DNA of 64,000 bases from contig NZ_JAUMUL010000010.1 in assembly GCF_030530635.1 (NCBI RefSeq), positions 1 through 64,000 on the forward strand. The letters are read 5' to 3'. The notes below the pieces were generated by a model. The model was not told the DNA's origin and ran no database searches. It saw nothing but the letters and a program-made list of their open reading frames with translations. Every line of letters starts with the position of its first letter. Positions within the stretch are counted from its first letter, which is position 1. The position numbers and the translations under genes were made by a program. The stretch comes from Actinomyces sp. (GTDB lineage: Bacteria > Actinomycetota > Actinomycetes > Actinomycetales > Actinomycetaceae). This document shows, piece after piece, positions 43,499 through 52,456 of the stretch.

Positions 43499-44350
43499 AT
43501 GAGCCAGCAACCAATTCCGCCCGCGGGCCTCCTCGCCGGACACACCGTCCTGGTCACCGGGGTCCTACGTCCCGCCTCCATTGCGACTGCCATCGCCGGC
43601 ACCGCCCGGGGCCAGGGGGCGCGCATAGTGGTCACCGGTCACCCGCGCACACTGGGCCTGACCGAGGCGACCATGGACCGCTGCGGTGGAGCGCATGCCG
43701 TCCTCCCCCTGGATGTGGCCGACGCCGCCTCGCTGGCCGGGCTTCGGCAGCTGTTGGAACGGGTGGGGGTGGAACGCCTCGACGGCCTCGTCCACGCCAT
43801 GGCACATGCCGACACCGCCCTGCTCGGCACCATGCTGCCCGCCCACACGGATGGCGAAACCGCCGCCGTGAAACCGGGAGGGCGCGGCCGCGGGCTGGAG
43901 GAGGCCTTCACCGTATCGGCGGCCTCCCTGCCGGCGCTGGTCGAGGCCTTGCGTCCCCTACTGACCTCCCGTGCCTCGGTGGTCGCCCTCACCTTCGACA
44001 CCGGGCACGTGCATCCCGGATACGGCTGGATGGGGCCGCTTAAGGCCGCGCTGGAGGCGGCCGTGCGCGGCCTTGCCACAGAACTGGGGCCGGCGGGGGT
44101 GCGCGTCAATGCCGTCAGCGCTGGACCCTTGATCACTCCGGCCGCCTCCGCCATTCCCGGTTTGGATGCGCTGGCCACTCGTTGGGAGCGTGCGGCTCCG
44201 CTCGGCTGGGACCGCCACGACGCCGTCCCCGTCGCGCGCACGGCCGTCGCCCTGCTGTCGGACTGGTTACCGGCCACTACCGGCCAAGTCATTCCCGCCG
44301 ACGGCGGCACCCCCCTGCGCCTGACGGTAGGGTATCCGCGTGACGAATGA
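43499..44350 (+). CDS. fabI: Enoyl-[acyl-carrier-protein] reductase (FabI-like SDR)
   Basis: FabI performs the last reduction of type II fatty-acid elongation with NADH. The 283-residue SDR protein has the modified nucleotide motif VTGVLRPASIATAIA (GxxxxxSIA type), and the catalytic pair Tyr and Lys in YGWMGPLKAALEAAVRG with the FabI Y-x6-K spacing. RVNAVSAGPLITPAAS follows. An insertion of about 20 residues (HTDGETAAVKPGGRGRG) in the middle is unusual. The ATG at 43499 was chosen; its gene overlaps the next by 11 bases. Confidence 0.88.
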   Translation: MSQQPIPPAGLLAGHTVLVTGVLRPASIATAIAGTARGQGARIVVTGHPRTLGLTEATMDRCGGAHAVLPLDVADAASLAGLRQLLERVGVERLDGLVHAMAHADTALLGTMLPAHTDGETAAVKPGGRGRGLEEAFTVSAASLPALVEALRPLLTSRASVVALTFDTGHVHPGYGWMGPLKAALEAAVRGLATELGPAGVRVNAVSAGPLITPAASAIPGLDALATRWERAAPLGWDRHDAVPVARTAVALLSDWLPATTGQVIPADGGTPLRLTVGYPRDE

Positions 44351-44852
44351 CTCCCCTGGGAAGATCCTGGTGCTGGTACGGCACTCGAAGGCCTCCCACA
44401 ACGCCCCCACTGACCTTGAGCGTCCGCTCACCTCACGTGGACGCCTGCTCGCCGATGAGCTCGCCCGCGCCCTGGAGCGCCGGGTGCCCAGTCTTGACCT
44501 GCTACTCGTCTCTCCCGCCGCCCGCGCCCGCCAGACCGCCGGACCCATGCGCGAACGTCTGGCCCCCTCGCTAACGCGCGTGGAGCCTGAGATCTACCAC
44601 GAGGGGCCGGGCGGCATTCTCCGCCTACTCCAGCCCCTGCCAGAGGCCACGCGACAGGTGCTGGTAGTCGGCCATGAGCCGACCGTCTCCGTACTGGCAC
44701 ACATTCTGCACGACACCGTCGATGACCTGGCCAACCAGGTCTCCTTCGGTATTCCCACCGCCACGGCGCTCGTGTTGCGAGTACCCGGCGCCTGGGATGG
44801 ACTGGGTCCGCAGACCGCCCATCTGAGCGAAATCGTTACCGCTCCGCGCTGA
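44340..44852 (+). CDS. SixA-like phosphohistidine phosphatase
   Basis: The 170-residue protein is a histidine phosphatase: ILVLVRHSKASHN carries the catalytic histidine (about residue 15), with SPAARARQTA and the second histidine in LVVGHEPTVSVLA. The short family without further domains is SixA-like, and may remove phosphate from histidine-phosphorylated proteins. The GTG at 44340 lies inside the fabI 3' end, suggesting cotranscription. Confidence 0.85.
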   Translation: MTNDSPGKILVLVRHSKASHNAPTDLERPLTSRGRLLADELARALERRVPSLDLLLVSPAARARQTAGPMRERLAPSLTRVEPEIYHEGPGGILRLLQPLPEATRQVLVVGHEPTVSVLAHILHDTVDDLANQVSFGIPTATALVLRVPGAWDGLGPQTAHLSEIVTAPR

Positions 44853-44868
44853 ACCGCGCCGGCCCACG

Positions 44869-44911
44869 GCGCCATTTCGACCGAACTCGGCGGTTATATC
44901 GACCGACCTCG
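44869..44911 (+). repeat. Tandem intergenic repeat, copy set 3
   Basis: Two diverged units (44869-44889 and 44890-44911) read GGCGCCATTTCG or GGCGGTTATATCG, each followed by ACCGAACTC or ACCGACCTC. They share the CCGACCTCGG core with the sets at 18954 and 34324, and again sit after the stop of a plus-strand gene. Confidence 0.65.
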
Positions 44912-44925
44912 GCGCGGTTGGCGCA

Positions 44926-45636
44926 CTAGAGCAGCTCCAGTACCGCCGTCAGGTCACGCACGTGTACGGCGGCGGGAGCCGCCTCGGCGACTACCGGCTT
45001 GGCGCAGAAGGCCACGCCCAGCCCCGCCTCAGCGATCATGCCCAGGTCGTTCGCGCCGTCGCCCATCGCGATTGTGCGCGCAATCGGGACGCCGTCCTCC
45101 CTGGCCCAGTCGCGTAGGCAGCGGATCTTCTCCTCACGGTCCACGATCCGTCCCAGCACCCGACCGGTGAGCACGCCGTCGGCGACCTCCAGCCGATTGG
45201 CGGCCACATGGTCGATGCCCAGGCGCCGAGCCAGCGGGCACACGACCTCCTCAAAACCGCCGGAGACCACTCCGACCCGACAACCGCGCGTGTGCAGGGC
45301 CGCAATGAGCTCGGGCGCCCCGTAGGTCAATTCGACCTCCTCCAGCACCTCTGCGAACACCGTCTCGGGCACGCCTGCCAGGGTCGCCACGCGTTCACGC
45401 AGCGAGGTCGCGAAGTCCAACTCACCGCGCATCGCCCGCGCGGTTACTTCGGCAACACGCTCGCGGGTACCGGCGCGCTCGGCGATCAGCTCAATCACCT
45501 CCTGCTCGATCAGGGTCGAATCGACGTCCATCACCAGCAGACCCGGTCCCAGTGAGGACAGTTGCCCGCGGGCACGAGCACCGGATACGCGCGGTGCACC
45601 GGGCGGCGGGACGGGGGAGGGCATGGAGCAATGCAT
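44926..45636 (-). CDS. serB: Phosphoserine phosphatase
   Basis: SerB converts phosphoserine to serine, the final biosynthetic step. The 236-residue HAD-family protein has motif I LLVMDVDSTLIEQE with the nucleophile Asp and DST, motif II VVSGGFEEV, the Lys in DREEKIRCLRDWA, and motif III IAMGDGANDLGMIAEAGLGV. It lacks the ACT domains found in some longer relatives. The start at 45636 is an ATG; a second ATG four codons later is possible. Confidence 0.92.
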   Translation of the reverse strand: MHCSMPSPVPPPGAPRVSGARARGQLSSLGPGLLVMDVDSTLIEQEVIELIAERAGTRERVAEVTARAMRGELDFATSLRERVATLAGVPETVFAEVLEEVELTYGAPELIAALHTRGCRVGVVSGGFEEVVCPLARRLGIDHVAANRLEVADGVLTGRVLGRIVDREEKIRCLRDWAREDGVPIARTIAMGDGANDLGMIAEAGLGVAFCAKPVVAEAAPAAVHVRDLTAVLELL

Positions 45637-45668
45637 GGCCGGATGCTAACCAATGCCGTAGTCCGCAA

Positions 45669-45705
45669 ACGCCGCCCCGGGCTCAGCGAAGTCCCGGGGC
45701 GGCGT
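45669..45705 (-). terminator. Strong hairpin terminator downstream of glgC
   Basis: A perfect 13-bp stem (ACGCCGCCCCGGG pairing with CCCGGGGCGGCGT) surrounds an 11-base loop and lies 31 bp past the glgC stop. On the minus strand it is followed by GTTTG, only a short T run. Intrinsic termination of glgC is likely. Confidence 0.7.
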
Positions 45706-45735
45706 AGCGATCACGCGGTTGGGTAGCGGCTCGGC

Positions 45736-46980
45736 TCAGCGCGTCACCCGCTGCCCCTTGGGTACGACGGTGATTCCGGACTCGGTCACGGTGAAGCCGC
45801 GCTCGCGGTCGTGCTCGGAGTCGACGCCGACCATGGCGCCCTCCTCGACAACGACGTTCTTATCCAGGATGGCGCGGTTGACAACGGTGTTGCGGCCGAC
45901 ACTCACCCCGTCCATCAGCACCGACTCACGCACCGAGGACCAGGAGTTCACTCGCACCGCGGGAGAGAGCACCGAGGAAATGACCTCGCCTCCGGAGACG
46001 ATCACGCCGGGGGAGACGATGGAGTCGATGGCGTGACCCAGGCGCTCGTGATGCCCGTAAACGAACTTCGCCGGCGGCATCGAATTGGTGTAGCCGGCGT
46101 ACAGCGGCCACCGGTTGTTGTACAGGTTGAACACGGGCGTGACGCTGATCAGGTCCTGGTGGGCCTCGTAGAAGGCGTCGACGGTGCCCACGTCGCGCCA
46201 GTAGTCGCGGTCGCGCTCGGTGGCGCCCGGAACCTCGTTGTCCTTGAAGTCGTACACGCCGGCGGCGCCCTGCGCAACGAACCAGGGGACGATATTGCCG
46301 CCCATGTCATGCTTGGAGGAGTCATCGGCGGCGTCGATGGTGACCGCCTCGGTCATGGCGCCCGCGTCAATGATGTAGTTGCCCATGGAGGCGAGTACTT
46401 CATCGGGGGAGTCCGGCAGACCCGGAGTCTCCTTGGGCTTCTCGACGAATGCCTTGATCTTGCCGGGAGCGTTGGGATCGGACTCGATGATGCCGAACTG
46501 GTCCGCCAGCTCCCGCGGCTGCCGGATGCCGGCGACGGTGCACGGCAGGCCGGAGGCGATGTGGTGATCAAGCATCTGGGAGAAGTCCATGCGGTAGATG
46601 TTGTCCGCACCGGTGATGACCACGTAGTCCGGCCGCTCGTCCTCAACCAGGTTCAGGGACTGGAAAATGGCGTCGGCGGAGCCGAGGAACCAGTGCTTGC
46701 CCACGCGCTGCTGTGCGGGCACCGGGGCGATGTAGTTGCCCAGCATGTCCGACATGCGCCAGGTGGCGGAGATGTGCCGGTCCAGGGAGTGCGACTTGTA
46801 CTGGGTGAGTACGACCACCTTCAGGAAGCCCGAGTTGATCATGTTGGACAGAGAGAAGTCGATGAGCCGGTAGATGCCGCCGAAGGGTACGGCGGGCTTG
46901 GCCCGATCGACCGTCAGCGGCATGAGGCGCTTGCCTTCACCGCCGGCGAGGATGATTGCGAGGACGCGAGGAGAAGCCAT
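45736..46980 (-). CDS. glgC: Glucose-1-phosphate adenylyltransferase
   Basis: GlgC makes ADP-glucose, the activated donor for glycogen and maltose-1-phosphate synthesis. The 414-residue product has the nucleotidyltransferase start VLAIILAGGEGKRLMPLTVD with AKPAVPFGGIYRLIDFSLSN, VVITGADNIYRMDFSQMLDH, FVEKPKE, and the left-handed beta-helix C-terminus with repeated isoleucine/valine pattern. It is divergent from the GT4 gene with about 220 bp between, which carries both promoters. Confidence 0.95.
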   Translation of the reverse strand: MASPRVLAIILAGGEGKRLMPLTVDRAKPAVPFGGIYRLIDFSLSNMINSGFLKVVVLTQYKSHSLDRHISATWRMSDMLGNYIAPVPAQQRVGKHWFLGSADAIFQSLNLVEDERPDYVVITGADNIYRMDFSQMLDHHIASGLPCTVAGIRQPRELADQFGIIESDPNAPGKIKAFVEKPKETPGLPDSPDEVLASMGNYIIDAGAMTEAVTIDAADDSSKHDMGGNIVPWFVAQGAAGVYDFKDNEVPGATERDRDYWRDVGTVDAFYEAHQDLISVTPVFNLYNNRWPLYAGYTNSMPPAKFVYGHHERLGHAIDSIVSPGVIVSGGEVISSVLSPAVRVNSWSSVRESVLMDGVSVGRNTVVNRAILDKNVVVEEGAMVGVDSEHDRERGFTVTESGITVVPKGQRVTR

Positions 46981-47203
46981 GGGGCTACCCTACGGTGATT
47001 TTCGTCATCTTGGGAGGCGAATGGGACGATTGGATCGGAGTGCCTTCGGATCAAACGACAGATTCATCGGATCTGGCCGGGTGGCTCAACAGTCGGACTC
47101 GGCCCTGCGAAAACTGCGCGTCGGTCCCGGGTCGGGGATACTGTGTGATACACGACAAGGCCCGCCGGATGTGCATGGGTGCACGACCACGAAGGAGAGT
47201 GCT

Positions 47204-48466
47204 GTGACCGAGGAAACCAACATCAGTGACGGACTGCGAGTCGACCTGCTGACCAAGGAGTATCCGCCCTTCATCTACGGCGGCGCCGGCGTCCACGTCA
47301 ATGAGCTCGCGAAGGTGTTGCGGCCACTGGCTGATGTGCGCGTGCACGCCTTCGGCGGCCCGCGCGAGCCCGGCACCGAGGGCGCCGACGAGGGGGTGAC
47401 CGGATACCCGGAGGTGGCCGAACTCGACGGCGCCAACGCCGCCCTGCGCACCTTCGGCGTCGACCTGGAGATGGTTCCCGGCGTCGAGGGCGCCGATATC
47501 GTCCACTCCCACACCTGGTACGCGAACCTCGCCGGACACCTGGCGGGCCTGCTCTACGGTATCCCCCACGTACTGTCCGCCCACTCGCTGGAGCCCATGC
47601 GCCCTTGGAAGGCCGAGCAGCTGGGTGGCGGCTACGCTCTGTCCTCCTGGGCGGAGCAGCAGGCCTATGAGGGCGCCTCGGCGATCATCGCCGTGTCCAA
47701 CGGCATGCGCGCCGACATCCTCAAGTCCTACCCGAATGTGGATCCCGAGCGCGTCAAGGTGGTCCATAACGGCATCGACCTGGCCGGCTGGGCCCGCCCT
47801 GAGGACGCCGAGTTCGAGGAGCTCGCCGCGCAGGTCCGCCAGCGCTACGACATCGACACCTCCCGCCCCACGGTGGTCTTCGTCGGCCGCATCACCCGGC
47901 AGAAGGGACTGCCGCACCTGCTGCGGGCCGTGGAGAAGCTGCCGGCCGAGGTCCAGGTCATCCTGTGCGCCGGCGCTCCCGACACCCCGGAGATCAAGAC
48001 GGAGGTGGATGACGCCGTCGCCGCCCTGCAGGGCCAGCGCACCGGTGTGATCATGATCGAGGAGATGCTCCCGCACCGTGAGCTGCAGGCGGTGCTGGCG
48101 GCCTCGGACGTGTTCGTCTGCCCGTCGGTGTACGAGCCCCTGGGCATCGTCAATCTTGAGGCGATGGCCATGGGCCTGCCGGTGGTCGGTTCGGCCACCG
48201 GTGGTATTCCCGACGTGATTGTCGACGGCGAGACCGGCTACCTGGTCCCGATTGAACAGCTGCAAGACGGCACCGGCACGCCCATCAACCCCGAGCAGTT
48301 CGCCTCGGACCTGGCCGATCGCCTGACCGACCTGGTCATGGATGCGGACAAGGCTCGGCAGATGGGGGTGGCGGCCCGCAGGCGCGTTGAGGACCACTTC
48401 TCCTGGACCGCCATCGCCGACCGGACCATGGAGGTCTATCGGTGGGCGCTGGCCAACCCGCGGTGA
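47204..48466 (+). CDS. glgM: GT4 glycosyltransferase, ADP-glucose-dependent (GlgM/GlgA)
   Basis: The 420-residue GT-B enzyme starts RVDLLTKEYPPFIYGGAGVH with the glycogen-synthase-like donor loop and has VFVGRITRQKGLPHLLRAVE and SVYEPLGIVNLEAMAMGLPV with the E-x7-E signature. In actinobacteria the enzyme of this type paired with glgC is GlgM, which joins ADP-glucose and glucose-1-phosphate into maltose-1-phosphate for GlgE; older annotation calls it GlgA. The GTG at 47204 has GAAGGAGAG upstream. The GlgM reading is based on family and gene order, not on assayed residues. Confidence 0.88.
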   Translation: MTEETNISDGLRVDLLTKEYPPFIYGGAGVHVNELAKVLRPLADVRVHAFGGPREPGTEGADEGVTGYPEVAELDGANAALRTFGVDLEMVPGVEGADIVHSHTWYANLAGHLAGLLYGIPHVLSAHSLEPMRPWKAEQLGGGYALSSWAEQQAYEGASAIIAVSNGMRADILKSYPNVDPERVKVVHNGIDLAGWARPEDAEFEELAAQVRQRYDIDTSRPTVVFVGRITRQKGLPHLLRAVEKLPAEVQVILCAGAPDTPEIKTEVDDAVAALQGQRTGVIMIEEMLPHRELQAVLAASDVFVCPSVYEPLGIVNLEAMAMGLPVVGSATGGIPDVIVDGETGYLVPIEQLQDGTGTPINPEQFASDLADRLTDLVMDADKARQMGVAARRRVEDHFSWTAIADRTMEVYRWALANPR

Positions 48467-48611
48467 TGATGCCGACCGGGCGATGAACGGTGAGCGATGG
48501 CGGCGGTGCCCTCCGAGGTGCCGCCGCCATCGGTTTCTCAGTGCGTAGGAGACGGTAACGATTCGCCCTTGTGAGGGGGCGGGATGAGGACTACATTAGT
48601 TATATCGATCA

Positions 48612-48625
48612 ACCAATCTGTTGGT
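48612..48625. promoter_or_regulatory. Candidate operator upstream of the glucosidase gene
   Basis: ACCAA-TCTG-TTGGT is a perfect 5-bp inverted repeat about 45 bp upstream of the glucosidase start, beside an A/T-rich TTAGTTATATCG that could be its promoter. No regulator gene is adjacent, so the cognate protein is unknown. Confidence 0.4.
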
Positions 48626-48669
48626 GTGTCTGACGGGTCAAGGATGACGCCGTCACCGTGAGGAGCATC

Positions 48670-50820
48670 ATGACCACCCCCTTCGATCAGTCCGTTAAAG
48701 CCGTCCGCGACGGAGCCGACCCCTTCGTCGAGGCCGCCGGCCTCTATGACCGACTCACTGCCGATGAGAGGCTGGGCCTACTTGACGGCGACGTGCCGTT
48801 CTGGCAGGGCATGGCTGACATGATGCAGGTCGGCTACAACTCCGCCCCCTACGTTCACGGAGCTGTCGAGCGGCTGGGAATCCCCGGCACGCGCTTCGTC
48901 GACGGCCCACGCGGCTGCGTCAGCGGCCACGGCACCGCCTTCCCCGTGTCTATGGCCCGCGGAGCGACCTGGGACGTGGACCTTGAGGAGCGTGTGGGTG
49001 AGGCGATCGGCACCGAGGTGCGCGCCGTAGGCGGCAATTTCTTCGGCGGCGTGTGCATCAACCTGCCCCGGCACCCCGCCTGGGGACGAATCCAGGAGAC
49101 CTACGGCGAGGACACCTGCATCCTGGGGGAGATGGGCGCCGCACTGACGCGGGGAATCCAGCGCTACGCCATGGCCTGCGCCAAGCACTACGCACTCAAT
49201 TCCATGGAGAACAAGCGATTCCAGGTCGACGTCACCATCGACGACGCCAGCCTGCACGAGCAGTATCTGGCCCACTTCAAGCGGGTAGCGGATGAGGGGG
49301 TGGCCGCCATCATGAGCGCCTACAACTCCGTCAACGGGCAGTGGGCCGGACAGAACCGGAAGCTGCTCACCGAGGTCCTACGTGACCAGTGGGGATGGGA
49401 CGGCATCACCGTCTCCGACTTCATCTGGGGCCTGCGAGACGCGGCGACCTCGCTCAACAACGGACTCGACCTTGAAGAGCCCTTCGCGCAGCAGCGCGCC
49501 GAGCACCTGGGCCGGCAGCTCGACAGCGGCGAGACCAGTTGGGAGATGGTGCGGCGCGCGGGCCTGCGGCTGCTGGCGGCCCAGTTACGCTCCTACGCCC
49601 TGCGTGAGGACGTCCCCGAGGACGACTCCCTGCTCGCCACCGAAGCGCACCGCGCCCTCGCCCGTGAGGCCGCGGTGCGCGCCATGACCCTGCTCAAGAA
49701 CGAGGCCGTAGACGGCGACCCGATTCTGCCGCTGTCGTCGCGTCTGGACACGATCGCCGTAATCGGGCGGCTGGCCACGGCCGAGAACATGGGTGACTCG
49801 GGCTCCTCCATGGTCCATCCGCCCAGCCATGTCACGCCCGTCGACGGCATCCGCTCCGCCTGTCCCAACGCCCGCATCCTGCTCGTCGAGGACGATGACC
49901 CGCAGGCGGCCGCCAGAGCCGCCTCCCAGGCGGACGTGGCCATCGTCGTCGCCGGCTTCGACAAGCACGACGAGGGCGAGTGGGTTGGCGGCGACACCAT
50001 GCACGACCCGGTACTGTTCAATCTCTTCCCCCCACTGCCCGAAGGCGCGCAGGCACCGACCGGGGAGGCCAACGCCGTGATGACCGCCGGCTATGGGGGC
50101 GACCGTTCCCGTCTGACCCTGCGTGAGGTCGATGAGGAGATCATCAGGGCCGTTGCCGCCGCCAACCCGTGTACGGTGGTTGCACTGGTCGGCGCCGGCC
50201 CCATCATGATGGAGAATTGGCGCCACGAGGCTCCTGCCATCGTCATGATGTGGTACGCGGGCATGGAGGGCGGCCACGCGCTCGCCGACATCCTCCTTGG
50301 CAGGGCCAACCCGTCAGGGCGCCTGCCCTTCTCCATTCCCACGAGCGAGGCTCATCTGCCGGACTTCGATCGTGACTGGACCACGGTCACCTACGACCGA
50401 TGGCACGGGCAGCGCTTGTTGGATCGTCTCGGCGTCGAGGCGGCATTCCCGCTCGGCTGGGGGCTGTCCTACACCCGCTATCGGCTCGAGGCGGCTGAGA
50501 TCGCCGCCTCCACCGGCATGGGGGCGGAACGCGTACTCACCGTCAGGGCCCGCGTGGCCAACACCGGTGCTCGCGATGGCATCCAGGTCGTCCAGGTGTA
50601 CGGGCGCGGAGGCACTCACGCCGACGAGACTCAGCTCCTCGGCTTCGCCACGGTGGCGGTCCCGGCGGGAAGGACGGCGGAGGTGGACGTCCCGGTGCGT
50701 CTCACGCAGCTGGGCGCCTGGGACCCGCTGGTCAAGCGGATTGCCCTGGCCGACGGACCGGTTGAACTCGACGTTTGCTTCCACGCGCACGATGCCGAGG
50801 CGATCACCCTGAGCGCTTGA
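48670..50820 (+). CDS. GH3 beta-glucosidase
   Basis: The 716-residue enzyme has the two GH3 domains: the barrel with DGPRGCVSGHGTAFPVSMAR, KHYALNSMENKRFQVDV (the conserved KH) and the nucleophile Asp in WDGITVSDFIWGL (about residue 254), then an alpha/beta sandwich with VAIVVAGFDKHDEGEW. A fibronectin-III-like C-terminal domain (RVANTGARDGIQVVQVYGRG) completes it. No signal peptide is seen, so it is cytoplasmic and would hydrolyse imported beta-glucosides or oligosaccharides. The ATG at 48670 has GAGGAG upstream; a GTG 12 bases earlier is less likely. Confidence 0.93.
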   Translation: MTTPFDQSVKAVRDGADPFVEAAGLYDRLTADERLGLLDGDVPFWQGMADMMQVGYNSAPYVHGAVERLGIPGTRFVDGPRGCVSGHGTAFPVSMARGATWDVDLEERVGEAIGTEVRAVGGNFFGGVCINLPRHPAWGRIQETYGEDTCILGEMGAALTRGIQRYAMACAKHYALNSMENKRFQVDVTIDDASLHEQYLAHFKRVADEGVAAIMSAYNSVNGQWAGQNRKLLTEVLRDQWGWDGITVSDFIWGLRDAATSLNNGLDLEEPFAQQRAEHLGRQLDSGETSWEMVRRAGLRLLAAQLRSYALREDVPEDDSLLATEAHRALAREAAVRAMTLLKNEAVDGDPILPLSSRLDTIAVIGRLATAENMGDSGSSMVHPPSHVTPVDGIRSACPNARILLVEDDDPQAAARAASQADVAIVVAGFDKHDEGEWVGGDTMHDPVLFNLFPPLPEGAQAPTGEANAVMTAGYGGDRSRLTLREVDEEIIRAVAAANPCTVVALVGAGPIMMENWRHEAPAIVMMWYAGMEGGHALADILLGRANPSGRLPFSIPTSEAHLPDFDRDWTTVTYDRWHGQRLLDRLGVEAAFPLGWGLSYTRYRLEAAEIAASTGMGAERVLTVRARVANTGARDGIQVVQVYGRGGTHADETQLLGFATVAVPAGRTAEVDVPVRLTQLGAWDPLVKRIALADGPVELDVCFHAHDAEAITLSA

Positions 50821-50832
50821 GCACCGGCCGGG

Positions 50833-51540
50833 TCAGCGCGCCCACCACTCGGTGGCCGCACCGACCCCCTGGCGGGCAGTGGTCAGCAGCGGCCGCAGCA
50901 CGGCCGCGCGCCGGTCGGCCTGCAGGGCCGTAACGGCCGCGCCGTCATCGCGCAGGGCCACGGTGCAGATCGCCTGCAGCCGCAGCGACCGCTCCAACAG
51001 CGTGCGACGGCGGGAATCGAGTGTCGGCGGAAGCAGGCGCGGATCGACGACGGCGGTGACCAGGTCATTGAGCGTGTCGGCCAGCTCCGGGCTCTCACGG
51101 GCCAGGTCGAGTTCAATCAGCGCGTCGATCGCCGCCTCGGTGGCGGTGTGTACGTCGCGGCGCGCCTGCGAGGGATCGAAGGGAGGCAGCGGCGTGAGCA
51201 TCTCCTCCACCTGCCAGGACACGCAGGCGCCCGACGCCCGGGGCACCAGCAGCACGCTGCGCCCGGATACGGACTGCATCACAACACCCTGGCCGACCTC
51301 GACCGCGGCCGCGAGTGCGGGTACCGGGTCCGCAGGGGAGGGCAGAACCGCACTTGCACGTGCGAGCGGCCCGAAGTCGGTCACCCACTGCTCCAGACCG
51401 ACACGGCCCAGACCCCACGGGGAGGCATCATCAACAGCCTCGTGCACATCGTCGCCCTGGACGACGGCCCGCCCCTGGGAGGAGGGGAAGGGAGCCCACA
51501 GGGCCAGCAGTACGGACACGGGCAGCGCAAGCGGATCCAC
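50833..51540 (-). CDS. Hypothetical actinobacterial protein
   Basis: This 235-residue protein has no motif I recognise. It is rich in Ala, Val and Asp, with no membrane segment or signal peptide. The C-terminal half (DALIELDLARESPELADTL through LRLQAICTVALRDDG) appears helical. It ends 12 bp from the convergent glucosidase gene and starts about 60 bp from the divergent ABC ATPase gene. Confidence 0.7.
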   Translation of the reverse strand: MDPLALPVSVLLALWAPFPSSQGRAVVQGDDVHEAVDDASPWGLGRVGLEQWVTDFGPLARASAVLPSPADPVPALAAAVEVGQGVVMQSVSGRSVLLVPRASGACVSWQVEEMLTPLPPFDPSQARRDVHTATEAAIDALIELDLARESPELADTLNDLVTAVVDPRLLPPTLDSRRRTLLERSLRLQAICTVALRDDGAAVTALQADRRAAVLRPLLTTARQGVGAATEWWAR

Positions 51541-51601
51541 GTCGTCGCACCCTATGCGAAATTAGGGCGGGCCGCACCATTGTGCAGGATAGGGTGAGCC
51601 C

Positions 51602-52396
51602 ATGACCAGCGTGCTCCGTTTCGACGACGTCTCGCTTCACCGCGGCACCACCCAGGTCCTCTCCCACGTGAACTGGAGCGTGGACGAGGGCCAGCACTGG
51701 GTGCTGCTGGGACCGAATGGGGCCGGCAAGACCACCATCGCCCGCATCGCCTCCGCTGCGCTGTTCCCCTCCGCGGGCACGGTCGAGATCCTGGGCGAGC
51801 GCCTGGGACGCGTCGACGTATCCGAGCTGCGTCCCCGTATCGGTCTTGCCTCCTCGGCCCTGGCCGGTCAGGTCCTGGGGGGCGAGACCGCCCTGTCGGT
51901 GGTGCTGTCCGCCTCCTACGGCAGGATCGGCGTGTGGCGCGAGGAGTACGAGGACTTCGACGTCGAACGTGCCCGAGCTCTCCTGGATGTGCTGGGTGCC
52001 GGCGGCCTGGCCGAGCGCACCTGGGCGAATCTCTCCACGGGAGAGCGCAAGCGCATCGAACTCGCGCGTGCCCTCATGCCCGATCCGGAACTGCTGATCC
52101 TCGACGAGCCGGCCTCCGGCCTGGATCTGGCCGGGCGTGAGCAGCTGTTGGCGGCGTTGACCGAAATCGCCTCAGCCCCGGGAGCCCCCTCCATGCTGTT
52201 GGTGACCCATCATTTGGAGGAGATACCCATAGGCTTCACTCACGGCCTCGTCCTGCGCCGGGGACGACCCGTTGCCGTCGGGCCACTCGATGCCGTAATG
52301 ACCGGCGAGGTGGTTACCGCCGCCTTCGGACTGCCGCTTGAGATCACTAAGGATCGTGAACGTTACACGGCCCGCGGTGCCAGCAGCGTTGACTAA
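51602..52396 (+). CDS. Stand-alone ABC ATPase
   Basis: The 264-residue protein has Walker A VLLGPNGAGKTTIARIAS, signature NLSTGERKRIELARALM, Walker B LLILDEPASGLDLAGRE and H-loop LVTHHLEEIPIGFTHGLVL. No permease gene is adjacent. The sequence style (EGQHWVLLGPNGAGKTT, THHLEEIP) is that of the YlmA/ModF-like group, some of which do not work with a membrane subunit. The role is unknown. Confidence 0.9.
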   Translation: MTSVLRFDDVSLHRGTTQVLSHVNWSVDEGQHWVLLGPNGAGKTTIARIASAALFPSAGTVEILGERLGRVDVSELRPRIGLASSALAGQVLGGETALSVVLSASYGRIGVWREEYEDFDVERARALLDVLGAGGLAERTWANLSTGERKRIELARALMPDPELLILDEPASGLDLAGREQLLAALTEIASAPGAPSMLLVTHHLEEIPIGFTHGLVLRRGRPVAVGPLDAVMTGEVVTAAFGLPLEITKDRERYTARGASSVD

Positions 52397-52456
52397 CATT
52401 CACGACTAGGGCGTCCGGCCCGGAAATCGGGAGTGGACTGATAACAGGAGGAAGCG

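Noticed and set aside
45811..46998. Plus-strand open frame opposite glgC
   Set aside because: Antisense shadow with His/Val/Gly-rich composition; glgC is certain.
47204..48466. Classical bacterial glycogen synthase GlgA (GT5)
   Set aside because: Length and the E-x7-E motif fit the actinobacterial GT4 enzyme, so GlgM is preferred.
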